Shown here: positions 51,498-60,371 of the stretch, one piece after another
Position numbering within the stretch: the first letter of the stretch is position 1
Layout of the letters: each line of letters begins with the position of its first letter
DNA from: Kofleriaceae bacterium
Lineage (GTDB): Bacteria; Myxococcota_A; Polyangia; Haliangiales; Haliangiaceae
Direction: 5' to 3'
NCBI GenBank assembly: GCA_024762925.1
Contig: JANTGM010000012.1
Coordinates: 1-64,000, forward strand
DNA: 64,000 bases
The notes under the pieces: generated by a model
Told to the model about the DNA's origin: nothing
Databases searched by the model: none
Seen by the model: only the letters and a program-made list of their open reading frames with translations
Position numbers and translations under genes: made by a program

Positions 51498-52487
51498 TTG
51501 GCCGGACGAAGATTCTTCCTAGGGGTAGTGGTGGGTTGCGCAGTATTGAGCGCGCCAAACTCGTTTCAAGAAAATGCAGGAGTCGCGGAGGCACAAGAGA
51601 AGCGTGCCTACTGGGTGAACGACTTCGAGAAGCAATACACGAAGTGGACCCAGATGTTGGACAAGCAGATTGCAGCCAACAAGGTTTACCCTTCGGATAT
51701 CAAGCGAGGGCAGGATGCTCTCAAGCACGCGATCACCGGTCTCACACGGGACGGTCACGATCCAGCTCCCTACACAGCGCGCATGAACGCCTACTTCAGC
51801 ACGGTTCAAGCCCGAGTTGACGAGGCAGCGCTCAAAGGCAAGCGGAACTCGATCTCTCGGAAGATTCCCTTGATCAAACCAGGGCCGAATGTCGAGACGA
51901 TTCCCAAGGGAGTTCCCACGTGGTGTGGCGACATTGTCGCAAAAATGAAGCAGGCTCGCCGCTCTGCTCCAAACTCTCTCAAGCTCCCAACCTATGCCTC
52001 AACGATCAATATTGAGGATGTCACGACAGCGGCGCTCTTTGCTTGTTCGGATGCAAGCTATGGCCCGATTCAGCAGTGGAGTCAGGCGTACCGACAACAC
52101 ATCAGCAACCTAACGGGCTTTACGGCTGCGCAAAACGATGCGCTTTTCGCATATGCAACCCGCATCTACCAGCCACCCAAACGTCGAGGATATCAGGGGC
52201 GTCCTGGAACCGGCGGGCGAATTCCAGACAAGCCTCGATGCGCAAAGCATCCAGCAAAGACGGATGGTCTCGCGGAAGATCAGATTAGCCGCAACCTTGA
52301 GCGCAACTTGCTCAAGTGCAAAGGCGGGACTCGACTTAGCTTTGAAGTGAAGTTGAATCTCTCTTTCGCCGGCCAGCAGTATCCCTACTGGATCGTCGAT
52401 ACGGCAGCTGGTCCATCGACAGAGATTGCGCGCGCTGGGCTCGTCAAGCAGCTCATCACCAATCGAGTTTACGAAAATGCGCTCTAG
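51498..52487 (+). CDS. N-terminal half of an exported protein, ended by an in-frame TAG
   Basis: TTG start with AAAGGGG about five bases upstream; signal peptide AGRRFFLGVVVGCAVLSAP with likely cleavage in GVAEA-QEKRAYWV. The mature part is helical and Cys-poor (EKQYTKWTQMLDKQIAANKV, TAALFACSDASYGPIQQW). The frame ends in TAG at 52485, context CTCTAGGATC. The following bases continue in the same frame for 1,149 nt with the same kind of sequence (DPRAIKNPEVLMQNYAV), so this is best read as the first part of a ~710-residue protein whose gene has acquired one nonsense codon. The first part would still be exported alone. No family recognised. Confidence 0.6.
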   Translation: MAGRRFFLGVVVGCAVLSAPNSFQENAGVAEAQEKRAYWVNDFEKQYTKWTQMLDKQIAANKVYPSDIKRGQDALKHAITGLTRDGHDPAPYTARMNAYFSTVQARVDEAALKGKRNSISRKIPLIKPGPNVETIPKGVPTWCGDIVAKMKQARRSAPNSLKLPTYASTINIEDVTTAALFACSDASYGPIQQWSQAYRQHISNLTGFTAAQNDALFAYATRIYQPPKRRGYQGRPGTGGRIPDKPRCAKHPAKTDGLAEDQISRNLERNLLKCKGGTRLSFEVKLNLSFAGQQYPYWIVDTAAGPSTEIARAGLVKQLITNRVYENAL

Positions 52488-52517
52488 GATCCTCGCGCTA
52501 TCAAGAACCCCGAGGTC

Positions 52518-53636
52518 TTGATGCAGAACTACGCTGTGGCGCGAACGGTGAAGATGAGTACGCCAGCTTTGGAGAAGGAGATTACTTCTCTCGGGCTTGA
52601 TGAAGCCTATGAGTGGCAGCTGCGCTTCCGCACCTACGGCATTCATCAGGCCATGCGGAACATCGAAGCCTTCACCAATGCGTGGCTTGCTGAGAATCCT
52701 CAGTACAAGGCAGTCATCATCGATGGCCCCGAAGCTGCGGTTGCGAAAAATCGCAAGCAGACGGCCGACAACAAGGCGCTTCTCGATACGATTCTCGCAA
52801 TCCAAGACCGAATCGATCCAAAGAAGGCCGGAGGTCTCAACGGTTGCGGCGAGGCACTGTATCCATACTTCTCAAAGTGGCTGCGAGCGAAGGCGAAAGC
52901 TGACAAGGTTGCTAGTGCCAAGGCACTAGACTTCGACGACTACCAAGGCTCATCAATCCTCTACGGGCTCTTCCTCTGCTCGCATGGCGATGCGGCAACC
53001 ATGGGGCTAACAAGAGCGCTGTATTCGGCATACTCTCGGACCCTTATTCAACACGGCCCGCTAAGTGCGGCCTATGCCGGCATGCTAGAGAGCTTCAACG
53101 ATGTGACCGCGAAGCAAAGCAAGGCTTCGACATTCACTTCTGCGCGACGAGGAAGTGGACCGAAAATCGATTTCTCCAAACTCACGTGGAACCCAATTGC
53201 GCGCCCAGAGCCGCCTCGGAATCTGTTCACAGGAAAGAACATCAGCAAGCAGACTGGTGTGATCAAGAGCGTGAAGAAGAGCGGTGATCGAGTTGTCTTC
53301 CAATTCAAGACGGTGAAGTACCGAGTGCCAACCTTTAAGTGTAAAGACACAAGGCGCATCTCCTACATTCAGGACAATGGCATCGTGCACTACAAGCAGA
53401 ACTGTGTGAAGACTGGAAGTCGCGAGGTCAAAGAGACCAACGATCCTGTCTCGATTCCCTCGTGGGCTGCCGAAGGAATCAAGAAGAATATGTCGATGAC
53501 GTACTATGCCGAGAAGGCTTCTAGCTCCAGGGCGTCAAAGAAGGGCAATGGCCCAGTGCGCGGAGGTTGGCCCGTCGAGGTCTTCAAGAGCCAGAAACAG
53601 AAGAGGCTCGTCGGTCTCTATGGCGTGAAGCTCTAA
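52518..53636 (+). CDS. C-terminal half of the same exported protein, downstream of the in-frame TAG
   Basis: In frame with 51498-52487 and 30 bases after its TAG. ATG 52521 has GAGG five bases upstream, so separate translation is possible, but this half has no signal peptide. The helical region around SSILYGLFLCSHGDAATMGL echoes the first half's ALFACSDASYGP, suggesting an internal duplication of the original protein. The C-terminal ~130 residues are basic with a beta segment (GVIKSVKKSGDRVVFQFKTVKYRVPTF) and end VGLYGVKL. Function unknown. Either a pseudogene or an uncommon case of amber suppression. Confidence 0.6.
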   Translation: MMQNYAVARTVKMSTPALEKEITSLGLDEAYEWQLRFRTYGIHQAMRNIEAFTNAWLAENPQYKAVIIDGPEAAVAKNRKQTADNKALLDTILAIQDRIDPKKAGGLNGCGEALYPYFSKWLRAKAKADKVASAKALDFDDYQGSSILYGLFLCSHGDAATMGLTRALYSAYSRTLIQHGPLSAAYAGMLESFNDVTAKQSKASTFTSARRGSGPKIDFSKLTWNPIARPEPPRNLFTGKNISKQTGVIKSVKKSGDRVVFQFKTVKYRVPTFKCKDTRRISYIQDNGIVHYKQNCVKTGSREVKETNDPVSIPSWAAEGIKKNMSMTYYAEKASSSRASKKGNGPVRGGWPVEVFKSQKQKRLVGLYGVKL

Positions 53637-53678
53637 GCAGGCCAGCCACCATGTGATCGCCTGGCAATCGTTGCTCAG

Positions 53679-53710
53679 AGCCCAGGCCCGTTAGGGCTTC
53701 TGGGCTTTGT
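53679..53710 (+). terminator. Intrinsic terminator after the split gene
   Basis: AGCCCAG-GCCC-GTTA-GGGC-TT-CTGGGCT forms an 11-bp stem with a 2-nt bulge, followed by TTTGT. It overlaps the last codons of the minus-strand small gene (stop at 53691-53693), so it could serve the convergent genes in both directions. Confidence 0.6.
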
Positions 53711-53828
53711 CGCGTTTTGGCTTCTCGGCCAAAGAGGAGCCATGTTGGTGTGCAATCAGGGCAAGTGAACCGACAGCTGACACAAGAGCGCTGCTAGCAA
53801 GAATGGTGGACAAGGCAAATCGATTCAT
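53691..53828 (-). CDS. Small exported or membrane protein (45 residues)
   Basis: The frame encodes MNRFALSTILASSALVSAVG then SLALIAHQHGSSL and a basic tail AEKPKRDKAQKP. It has a signal-peptide or single-membrane-helix pattern and a charged C-terminus. It is divergent from mutS2 by 27 bp. Coding is suggested by the intact frame and plausible topology only; no family recognised. Confidence 0.4.
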   Translation of the reverse strand: MNRFALSTILASSALVSAVGSLALIAHQHGSSLAEKPKRDKAQKP

Positions 53829-53855
53829 GCCCGCATTCCTGTGCATAATTGCCCC

Positions 53856-56249
53856 ATGGAAGCGGAGAAGACACTCTTGGATCTAGGCTGGCCCAAGATC
53901 ATGGAGGCCTGGGCGTTTCGTTGCAGGACAGAGCGCGGTTCGGCTGCGGCACTTGCAAGTACTCCACTGCCCAATGTTCGCGAAGCGCGAAGGCGTGTTC
54001 GCGAGATCGACGAGGCTCGCAGCATGGAAGACAAAGGGCAGCCAATGTCCTTTGGCGGCATCGTTGATGTCCGCGTCGCTGTCGTGCGTGCTGAGAAAGG
54101 AAGTGCGCTCGAAGGGGAAGAGTTGGTTGCCATCGCTGATAGCGCCCGCGGGTATCAGCGGCTTCGAGAGCAACTCGAGGTTCAGGCCGAGTCGGCGCCG
54201 CTGCTGTGGCGGAGAGCCGAGGAGATTGCAGATTTTGTCGACTTGTATGCCACGTTGTCTCGCGCGTTTGAGCCTGATGGACGTCTTGCCGATACTGCAT
54301 CCAGGCAACTCGGCTTGCTTCGAAAGAAGGTCGCTCGTCTGCTTCAGAACCTCGAGACTAAGGCAAAGTCGATGCTTGATGACTCGCACATTGTCGAGCA
54401 TCTCCAGGACACCTATTGGACCCAGCGGGAGGATCGCTATGTGCTTCCTGTCAAAGCATCATCGCGCTCACGTGTTCCTGGTGTGGTGCATGGCAGTTCG
54501 GGAAGCGGGCAAACGGTCTTTGTCGAACCGCATGCTCTCGTCGAGCTCAACAATGAGCTGAAGCTAGCTGAGTATGAAGAGCGCGAAGAGGTCTTGCGAA
54601 TCTTGGCGGCGCTCAGTGCGCGAGTTGGTCAGGATGCGGAGGACCTGAGGCGAGCGTCGGATATTGCTGTTGGTCTCGACGTCATCGCAGGAGCGGCCAA
54701 CCTTGCGAATTTTCTGCACGCTAGATCTCCGAATTTCTCTGAAGATGGGAAGACTGTTGACCTGCGTACTGCAAGCCATCCGCTGATGCTGCTGTCAGGC
54801 AAGGAGTGCATTGCCAACGACATCCTCATGGAAGAGGGCAAGCTCCTGATCATCTCTGGGCCGAACGCTGGCGGCAAGACAGTGGCGCTCAAGACCGTTG
54901 GCTTGGCGGTACTCATGTCGCGCTACGGTTTGCACATCGCCACCGGTGAGGGCAGCAGCTTGCCTTGGTTTGGCGAAGTTCGCGCTGCCATTGGCGATTC
55001 ACAGAGCCTAGAGTCAGAACTCTCAACATTCTCTGCCCACCTCGTGCTGTTGCGGTCCTTCTTGGAAGAGGCTGGACCTGGGACCCTCGTTCTCATCGAC
55101 GAAATCTGCTCTGCCACGGAACCGGAGCAGGGCGGCGCCCTAGCACAATCGGTACTAGAGACCCTGGCAGACAGAGGCACGACAGCACTCGTCACGACCC
55201 ACTACGAGCGGCTCAAGGCGTTGGCGTCGCAAGATGAGCGCTTCGAGAACGCGTCGGTGGGATTCGATCTTGAGCGCATGGCTCCAACGTTTCACCTGCA
55301 CCTGGGGGTCCCTGGTGCTTCCGCTGCGATCGATGTTGCCCGTCGTATGGGGTTGCCTGAGTTCGTCAATTCCCGAGCAGAAGAACTCGCAGGAGGCGGA
55401 CGCGCGCAGATGGATGAACTCCTCCGGATCGTCACCGACGAGCGCGAGCGGCTCACCGATGAGCGTACTGCTCTCTCAGAAGAACGTGCTGCCACAGCGA
55501 TTGCCTACGAAGAAGCGCGGGCGTTACAAGCCACGGCTGCAGAGGATGCCCGCAGGCAGCACGAAAAGGACTATGAGGGCGCGATGAGTGCGCTGCGACA
55601 GGCGCGTGCCGAACTCGAACGTGCCAAGAAGGGAATTAAGAAGCGCGTGAAGGTGGATGCATCATCGCTGCGAGCGGACAAGGGAACCCTGGATGCACTG
55701 GCTGGCGAGGTTGGAAAACACGCGCCCAAGAAGGTGCGGCCCGCTGGAGACGCACCGACCGCAGAACAACTCAAGGTCGGGGCGCCAGTCTCAGTGATTT
55801 CCCTAGGGAATCGTGGCGTAGTTGCGGAGGCACCAAAGAAAGGAAGCGTTCTGGTTCAGGTTGGTCTCATTAAGACGCGCGTTCCGTTCTCCGACTTGCG
55901 GTTGGCCAAAGCGGCTAAGAAAAAGGATGAGTCTCTGCGCTCTCGAAAGGGCGCAATTCAAGTCACGGTAAACAAGGCGGTCGACGATGCCATGGTCCGT
56001 TCACCAGATTCGACGCTCGATCTTCGCGGGGAGCGTGCAGATGATGCGCTTGCTCGCGTCGACCAGTTTCTCGATTCAAGCGTTTTGTGTGCGCGTGAGT
56101 GCGTGTTCTTGATTCATGGGCACGGCACGGGTGCTCTGCGCAACGCGGTTCGATCGCACTTACAAGGCCATCCAAGCATCTCCAAGTGGCGACGAGGCGA
56201 GCAGGGCGAAGGTGGGGATGGCGTGACGCTGGCTTGGCTATGTGATTGA
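53856..56249 (+). CDS. mutS2: MutS2-type ATPase with Smr domain
   Basis: About 797 residues. The core is MutS-like: Walker A ISGPNAGGKTVALKT near residue 335, Walker B LVLIDEICSATEPEQGGALAQS (where most members have ELGSGTDP) and the signature loop DSQSLESELSTFSAHL. A long coiled-coil clamp follows, then a C-terminal Smr domain (TLDLRGERADDALAR, HGHGTGALRNAVRSHL) that gives nicking or RNase activity. MutS2 suppresses recombination or rescues collided ribosomes. ATG 53856 is preferred to 53841. A TGTGCATAA (DnaA-box-like) lies just upstream. Confidence 0.95.
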   Translation: MEAEKTLLDLGWPKIMEAWAFRCRTERGSAAALASTPLPNVREARRRVREIDEARSMEDKGQPMSFGGIVDVRVAVVRAEKGSALEGEELVAIADSARGYQRLREQLEVQAESAPLLWRRAEEIADFVDLYATLSRAFEPDGRLADTASRQLGLLRKKVARLLQNLETKAKSMLDDSHIVEHLQDTYWTQREDRYVLPVKASSRSRVPGVVHGSSGSGQTVFVEPHALVELNNELKLAEYEEREEVLRILAALSARVGQDAEDLRRASDIAVGLDVIAGAANLANFLHARSPNFSEDGKTVDLRTASHPLMLLSGKECIANDILMEEGKLLIISGPNAGGKTVALKTVGLAVLMSRYGLHIATGEGSSLPWFGEVRAAIGDSQSLESELSTFSAHLVLLRSFLEEAGPGTLVLIDEICSATEPEQGGALAQSVLETLADRGTTALVTTHYERLKALASQDERFENASVGFDLERMAPTFHLHLGVPGASAAIDVARRMGLPEFVNSRAEELAGGGRAQMDELLRIVTDERERLTDERTALSEERAATAIAYEEARALQATAAEDARRQHEKDYEGAMSALRQARAELERAKKGIKKRVKVDASSLRADKGTLDALAGEVGKHAPKKVRPAGDAPTAEQLKVGAPVSVISLGNRGVVAEAPKKGSVLVQVGLIKTRVPFSDLRLAKAAKKKDESLRSRKGAIQVTVNKAVDDAMVRSPDSTLDLRGERADDALARVDQFLDSSVLCARECVFLIHGHGTGALRNAVRSHLQGHPSISKWRRGEQGEGGDGVTLAWLCD

Positions 56250-56367
56250 CATCGCAAGCGGTAATTGGGGCGTAGAGTCTTTTCCTGTGGTTGTGGGGGG
56301 ACATTTGAGTCAGGAACAGCGCTCACATCGTGTATGCTGCGGCCGAATTCGGTCCAAGGAACCCAAA

Positions 56368-57756
56368 ATGCGAACAATTTCAAATATTTTTGCGACATCT
56401 CTATTCTCCATAGCAATCGCAGGAACAGGCTGTGGCTCATCGGATGACGGCAACGGCAACAGCAGCGGTGTCGTTGATGCGGGCAGCGCGACTGACAGCG
56501 GTGGCGATCCAGAGCTTGATCGAGCCACTCTACGAGGAACGGTTTGGGTCCCGGGAAACGGTCCAGGAATGGTGCCATCAGGTCACGAGATTCCCGTTTT
56601 TGATGCGGTCGTCTACCTAACCTCCGCTCGCCCCGAGCCAATTGAGGATGGCGCGACATGCCGTCCTTGTGTGGAGGCGCCAGCCAATGCAGTGCAGACC
56701 GATCACAAGGGCACCTTCTCGATTGGTCAAGTCATGCCCGGCGAGTACTGGATGATCATCGAGAAGGGCGACTTCCGACTTGAGCAACAAGTGACGCTTA
56801 CAAGAGGGCAGGTGCTCACGCTCGATGGCGCTCAGACCACGCTTCCTTCCGAGCACGATCCAGCGAATGGCAAGACGATTCCCAAGGTCGCACTGGCAAC
56901 GGGGCAGTTCGATGACATGGAAGACATCCTCGGCAAGATGGCGATGGGTTCTGTTGACGCGAGTGGCGCGTTCGAAGGTCCCAGCGCCGCCGGCATCTTC
57001 GATTTCTACGACAATGGTGGTCCCAATGCGGACCAGGCGGTGGGCACGCTTGAAGACCTCGTACGAGATCTGAATACGATGCTCACATACGACATCATTT
57101 TTATTCCGTGTTCGGGCTCCGCATTCTCCGATGCTCTCAAAGATACGGCGGTGCTCAACAATGTGCGCGACTACGTGTCTGCGGGTGGAAAGCTCTATGT
57201 AACTGACTGGTCAGGAGAATGGGCCGACAACGTATTTCCTGCCCAAATCGAATTGGACGGCTCGTCGGATACGCCTGCGAGTGCCTACGACCCATTGACC
57301 GATACTTGGAACTTTTCTCAATTTGGGGATGCCAATGGGTCTCCGCCCTATGAATCTGAGCATGCAGAGGCAGTGAATGAAGACCTGCTTCTTTGGTTGG
57401 ACGGACAAGTCGGTCCATACGTTGGGGGCATGGTCGGTCCCTTTGAGGCGACCGACATGGTGATCGAAGGCAATTGGAATCACATCGAAGGGTTGCACTC
57501 AGTGCAAGTCGGAGTTGATGACATGGGCAATGCCATCATGGACAATCCAGTCAAGTACGTCATTGGCGACGACACCCTTGATGGTGCAAAGAAGCCGCTA
57601 ACGGTGACGTACGAACCTGCTGGGTGTGGACGAGTGCTCTACTCGACCTACCACACAACCGAAACCACCCACGTTGGTCTCGCTCCCCAAGAGCGCATCC
57701 TAGTGTACCTAATCATGGAAATCGGTGTCTGCAAGGACGACATCGTCATCGACTAA
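56368..57756 (+). CDS. Lipoprotein with regulatory-type beta domain, unknown function
   Basis: About 462 residues with AAGGA eight bases before the ATG and a signal peptide ending in lipobox GTGC, then a Ser/Gly/Asp linker. The first mature domain (ATLRGTVWVPGNGPG, KGTFSIGQVMPGEYWMIIEKG) resembles a carboxypeptidase-regulatory beta sandwich. The second has flavodoxin-like strands: YDIIFIPCSGSAFSDALKD, NVRDYVSAGGKLYVTDWSGEW and GRVLYSTYHTTE, a pattern close to GATase-like (Trp repressor-binding/ThuA-type) folds. Precise function unknown. A strong terminator follows. Confidence 0.8.
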   Translation: MRTISNIFATSLFSIAIAGTGCGSSDDGNGNSSGVVDAGSATDSGGDPELDRATLRGTVWVPGNGPGMVPSGHEIPVFDAVVYLTSARPEPIEDGATCRPCVEAPANAVQTDHKGTFSIGQVMPGEYWMIIEKGDFRLEQQVTLTRGQVLTLDGAQTTLPSEHDPANGKTIPKVALATGQFDDMEDILGKMAMGSVDASGAFEGPSAAGIFDFYDNGGPNADQAVGTLEDLVRDLNTMLTYDIIFIPCSGSAFSDALKDTAVLNNVRDYVSAGGKLYVTDWSGEWADNVFPAQIELDGSSDTPASAYDPLTDTWNFSQFGDANGSPPYESEHAEAVNEDLLLWLDGQVGPYVGGMVGPFEATDMVIEGNWNHIEGLHSVQVGVDDMGNAIMDNPVKYVIGDDTLDGAKKPLTVTYEPAGCGRVLYSTYHTTETTHVGLAPQERILVYLIMEIGVCKDDIVID

Positions 57757-57771
57757 ATTCGCCCAGCTCTC

Positions 57772-57810
57772 ATCGCGCGCCATGAATGTTTCGTGGCGCG
57801 CGATTTCGTT
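57772..57810 (+). terminator. Strong intrinsic terminator between convergent genes
   Basis: A perfect 11-bp stem ATCGCGCGCCA / TGGCGCGCGAT with an 11-nt loop, followed by TTCGTTT. It lies 16 bp after the lipoprotein stop and just before the menB stop on the other strand, so it may work in both directions. Confidence 0.8.
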
Positions 57811-57818
57811 TCAGCCAA

Positions 57819-58727
57819 TCAGTAGTGCCAGGGAAAGCCACTGTAGTCTTGTGGGCGCTTCTCAAGAAAGGCATCGCGCCCTTCTTGTGCTTCGGGCGTT
57901 CCGTAGGCGAGGCGAGTTGCTTCCCCCGCAAAGAGCTGCTGGCCAACCATTCCATCATCGGGAAGATTGAATCCGTACTTGAGCATGCGCATGGCGGTGG
58001 GGCTCTTGGAGTTTATGAGCTTGCCCCACTCAAGCGCCTTCGCTTCAAGTTCTGCATGCGGAACAACAGCGTTCACCATTCCCATGTCCATCGCTTCTTG
58101 GGCGCTGTAGTTTAGGCCCAGATAGAAGACTTCCCTTGCGCGCTTTTGACCAATCTGCCGCGCGAGAAGTGCTGAACCATAACCGCTGTCAAAACTCGCA
58201 ACATCTGGATCGGTTTGCTTGAAGATGGCGTGCTCCGCACTTGCAATGCTCATGTCGCAAACCACGTGCAAGCTGTGGCCTCCTCCGACAGCCCACCCAG
58301 AAACGACCGCAATGACGATCTTGGGCATAAAGCGAATGAGCCTCTGCACTTCGAGAATGTGCAAGCGACCTAGGCGCGCTGGATCCGGTGGCGCTCCATT
58401 GGCCTCTTCATACTTGTAGCCATCCTTGCCGCGAATGCGCTGATCACCGCCTGAGCAGAAGGCCCAACCTGCATCTTTCGCCGATGGACCGTTTCCCGTG
58501 ATCAGGACACAGCCAACATCACTCCACTGTCGCGCATGATCTAGGGCTCTGTATAGTTCGTCAACGGTCTTGGGACGAAACGCATTTCGACACTCGGGGC
58601 GGTGAAAGGCGATTCGAACCGTGCCTTGGTCGTTGGCGCGATGGTAGGTGATGTCCTCAAAGTCGAACCCAGGTACTTCGGTCCAGCAAGAAGCATCAAA
58701 AATCTCAGAGACAGGGGCGTCACTCAT
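57819..58727 (-). CDS. menB: 1,4-dihydroxy-2-naphthoyl-CoA synthase
   Basis: A 302-residue crotonase-fold enzyme that closes the second ring in menaquinone synthesis. Diagnostic: GWAFCSGGDQRIRGKDGYKY (the oxyanion/active loop of MenB), SGWAVGGGHSLHVVCDMSIAS, the DPDVASFDSGYGSALLARQIGQKRAREVFYLGLNYS stretch with the catalytic Asp/Ser/Tyr region, and the C-terminal ending FPWHY-like. No other men genes are in the window. MenB suggests a menaquinone-based electron transport chain, in keeping with the c-type haem lipoproteins nearby. Confidence 0.95.
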   Translation of the reverse strand: MSDAPVSEIFDASCWTEVPGFDFEDITYHRANDQGTVRIAFHRPECRNAFRPKTVDELYRALDHARQWSDVGCVLITGNGPSAKDAGWAFCSGGDQRIRGKDGYKYEEANGAPPDPARLGRLHILEVQRLIRFMPKIVIAVVSGWAVGGGHSLHVVCDMSIASAEHAIFKQTDPDVASFDSGYGSALLARQIGQKRAREVFYLGLNYSAQEAMDMGMVNAVVPHAELEAKALEWGKLINSKSPTAMRMLKYGFNLPDDGMVGQQLFAGEATRLAYGTPEAQEGRDAFLEKRPQDYSGFPWHY

Positions 58728-58788
58728 GGGATGAAAGCTAGAGCGTGCTTACCTCCCCGCGCAAGGTAGCCGAGGCCTCTTCTAGGCA

Positions 58789-58970
58789 CTAGCAGGGCGA
58801 TCCATGGACATTGATTCGTGATCGCAGTCTGCTCGTTTGCTGGCGAGGCGGGAAGAGGGAGTTTGCTGGGGCAAGCGACCGAGGAACAACGAAGAAGACT
58901 GGCAGAGCCAGTCTGCCCAGCGGGCGAGAAGACGAGTGAGCGGGTTCTATATTTATGAATCGCCCCCTAG
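58789..58970. mobile_element. MITE-like element, full length, inverted (copy G)
   Basis: A complete copy in the same orientation as E, bounded by CTAG at 58789 and 58967. Left part AGCAGGGCGATCCATGGACATT, right end TTTATGAATCGCCCCCTAG. The central hairpin is GACTGGC-AGA-GCCAGTC (58897-58913), a perfect 7-bp stem. The right CTAG carries the stop codon of the minus-strand di-haem lipoprotein gene. Confidence 0.85.
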
Positions 58971-59719
58971 TCGGCTCGGATCGCCTTGGTGTGACATCCT
59001 GAGCAGGTTGTCAGCAATTCGCCGTAGAGCTTCGCACGGTCGTCAAGGCTCTCAAGGCTCTGTGCCTTTGTGGCCAGCGATTGCAGTGTGGCGAGCTTGG
59101 CTTTGGCATCAGCTTCGGGCATGCCGTGCAGTGAGAGCATGCTCGCTGGCATCGGATCGGCCTGGAGGACCGTGGCGCCCGCTCGCCAGCTGTGCTGAGA
59201 GGGGCCAACGAGGCCTTCCCAAAGTCGGTCCATCGCCCAGCGGTGGCGTTGCATTCGATCGGCGCCGGTCTCATTGGGAACCGGCGCCTCGGTCCACTCA
59301 AAGCTGGTGATTGAATTGGTGATGAGATGACAGCTGCCACATTGGGTGGCCAACGTTGCGGCGCTTGCTGCCATGACCGCCAACGTCTCCGCTTTGGCAA
59401 TCGCTGTAGCCGTGGCACGCACTCCTTCAATCTCCTCAGAGTAGTTCTCAATCTCTTGTGCACTTTGATGGTTTGCTAGCGCTTCGGCTTCGCGCTTTGC
59501 CAATGTCATATCTCCCAGAACGATGGCGCGCTCAACAGAGCGAATCGACTCGAAGTGTTCCTTCATGTGCGCCTGCAAACCACCGTCGATCGGAGCGGGG
59601 CGAGCTGGAGTCGCCGGCGTTGGCTGTGGGGTAACCGCAGGTGCTGGCTCCTTCTCCGATTTGCCACATGCAACAAGAAGAAGGCCAGCAGCAAGCGTTG
59701 CCTTGACTGTGTGAAGCAT
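58967..59719 (-). CDS. Di-haem c-type cytochrome lipoprotein
   Basis: About 250 residues with a signal peptide and lipobox LVAC (Cys18), then a Pro/Ala-rich linker (PAPAVTPQPTPATPARP). Two haem-binding motifs, CGSCH (about residue 128) and CSGCH near the C-terminus, mark it as an exported c-type cytochrome. The upstream frame to 60037 does not look like a signal peptide. It lies 2 bp after the AgmX-type gene and ends in the CTAG of element copy G. Likely part of a periplasmic electron-transfer group with the cytochrome at 60372. Confidence 0.85.
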   Translation of the reverse strand: MLHTVKATLAAGLLLVACGKSEKEPAPAVTPQPTPATPARPAPIDGGLQAHMKEHFESIRSVERAIVLGDMTLAKREAEALANHQSAQEIENYSEEIEGVRATATAIAKAETLAVMAASAATLATQCGSCHLITNSITSFEWTEAPVPNETGADRMQRHRWAMDRLWEGLVGPSQHSWRAGATVLQADPMPASMLSLHGMPEADAKAKLATLQSLATKAQSLESLDDRAKLYGELLTTCSGCHTKAIRAD

Positions 59720-59721
59720 TC

Positions 59722-60261
59722 CTATTTGCCTTTCTTCCTTTTCTGGTTGCTCTGCTGTTTCGGGCAGCCCTTGGCATTCCAACAACTCTCCAAAGGACCG
59801 ACTCCTTTGATGCTGGTCTTCTGAAAGAAGAATGGGATCACGGCGTTGGTGAACCCCGGTTTCTTTGGAAATGTCCATGTCTTTGACAGTTTCTGAATGC
59901 AGTTTGAAACCCCGTCGCCCTTGACGGTTGGTGCCCGCACCCACAATCGCTGCAACGTACCTTCGGGACGAATAAGCATCTCGAGCGAGAGCCTGCCACT
60001 CACTCCCTCTTGCTTCGCGGTGTGTGTCTTGTAGCAACTGCCAATCGCCGGAACGTGTGGTGCCATTGCCGCCTCGATTTCTTCGCGGCTGAGGATTCGC
60101 TGGTTGCGTTGCATGCGCAGTCGCGCTCGTCTTGCGGCATCCGACTCGGGAGCTTTCTTTGCCAACTTGCCTTGGGTCTTTGGCTTGTTCGCGTGCGAAG
60201 GGATGGCCGGTAGGGCCACACTGAGCCCTAGCAAGAGGGGAAGAACTCTTAGCATGAACAT
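59722..60261 (-). CDS. Exported AgmX/PglI-type C-terminal-domain protein
   Basis: A 179-residue protein with signal peptide (MLRVLPLLLGLSVALPAIPSHA). A Lys/Arg-rich linker leads to a domain with the pattern IGSCYKTHTAKQEGVSGRLSLEMLI...GDGVSNCIQKLSKTWTFPK, matching the AgmX/PglI C-terminal domain common in Myxococcota: two cysteines framing a TonB-like beta fold. The last ~30 residues add two further Cys and a basic end. It precedes the di-haem cytochrome gene by 2 bp, so the two are coupled. Confidence 0.8.
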   Translation of the reverse strand: MFMLRVLPLLLGLSVALPAIPSHANKPKTQGKLAKKAPESDAARRARLRMQRNQRILSREEIEAAMAPHVPAIGSCYKTHTAKQEGVSGRLSLEMLIRPEGTLQRLWVRAPTVKGDGVSNCIQKLSKTWTFPKKPGFTNAVIPFFFQKTSIKGVGPLESCWNAKGCPKQQSNQKRKKGK

Positions 60262-60371
60262 CGGTATTGCAGGCGCAGTGCCAAGCGGTGAAAGTGGCCC
60301 CAGATGACTTGGAGCCCTCGTTCTGGCAGATTTTTCACCTGAAGAGCCCCTCGTGCAAAGAATGCCGGCAG

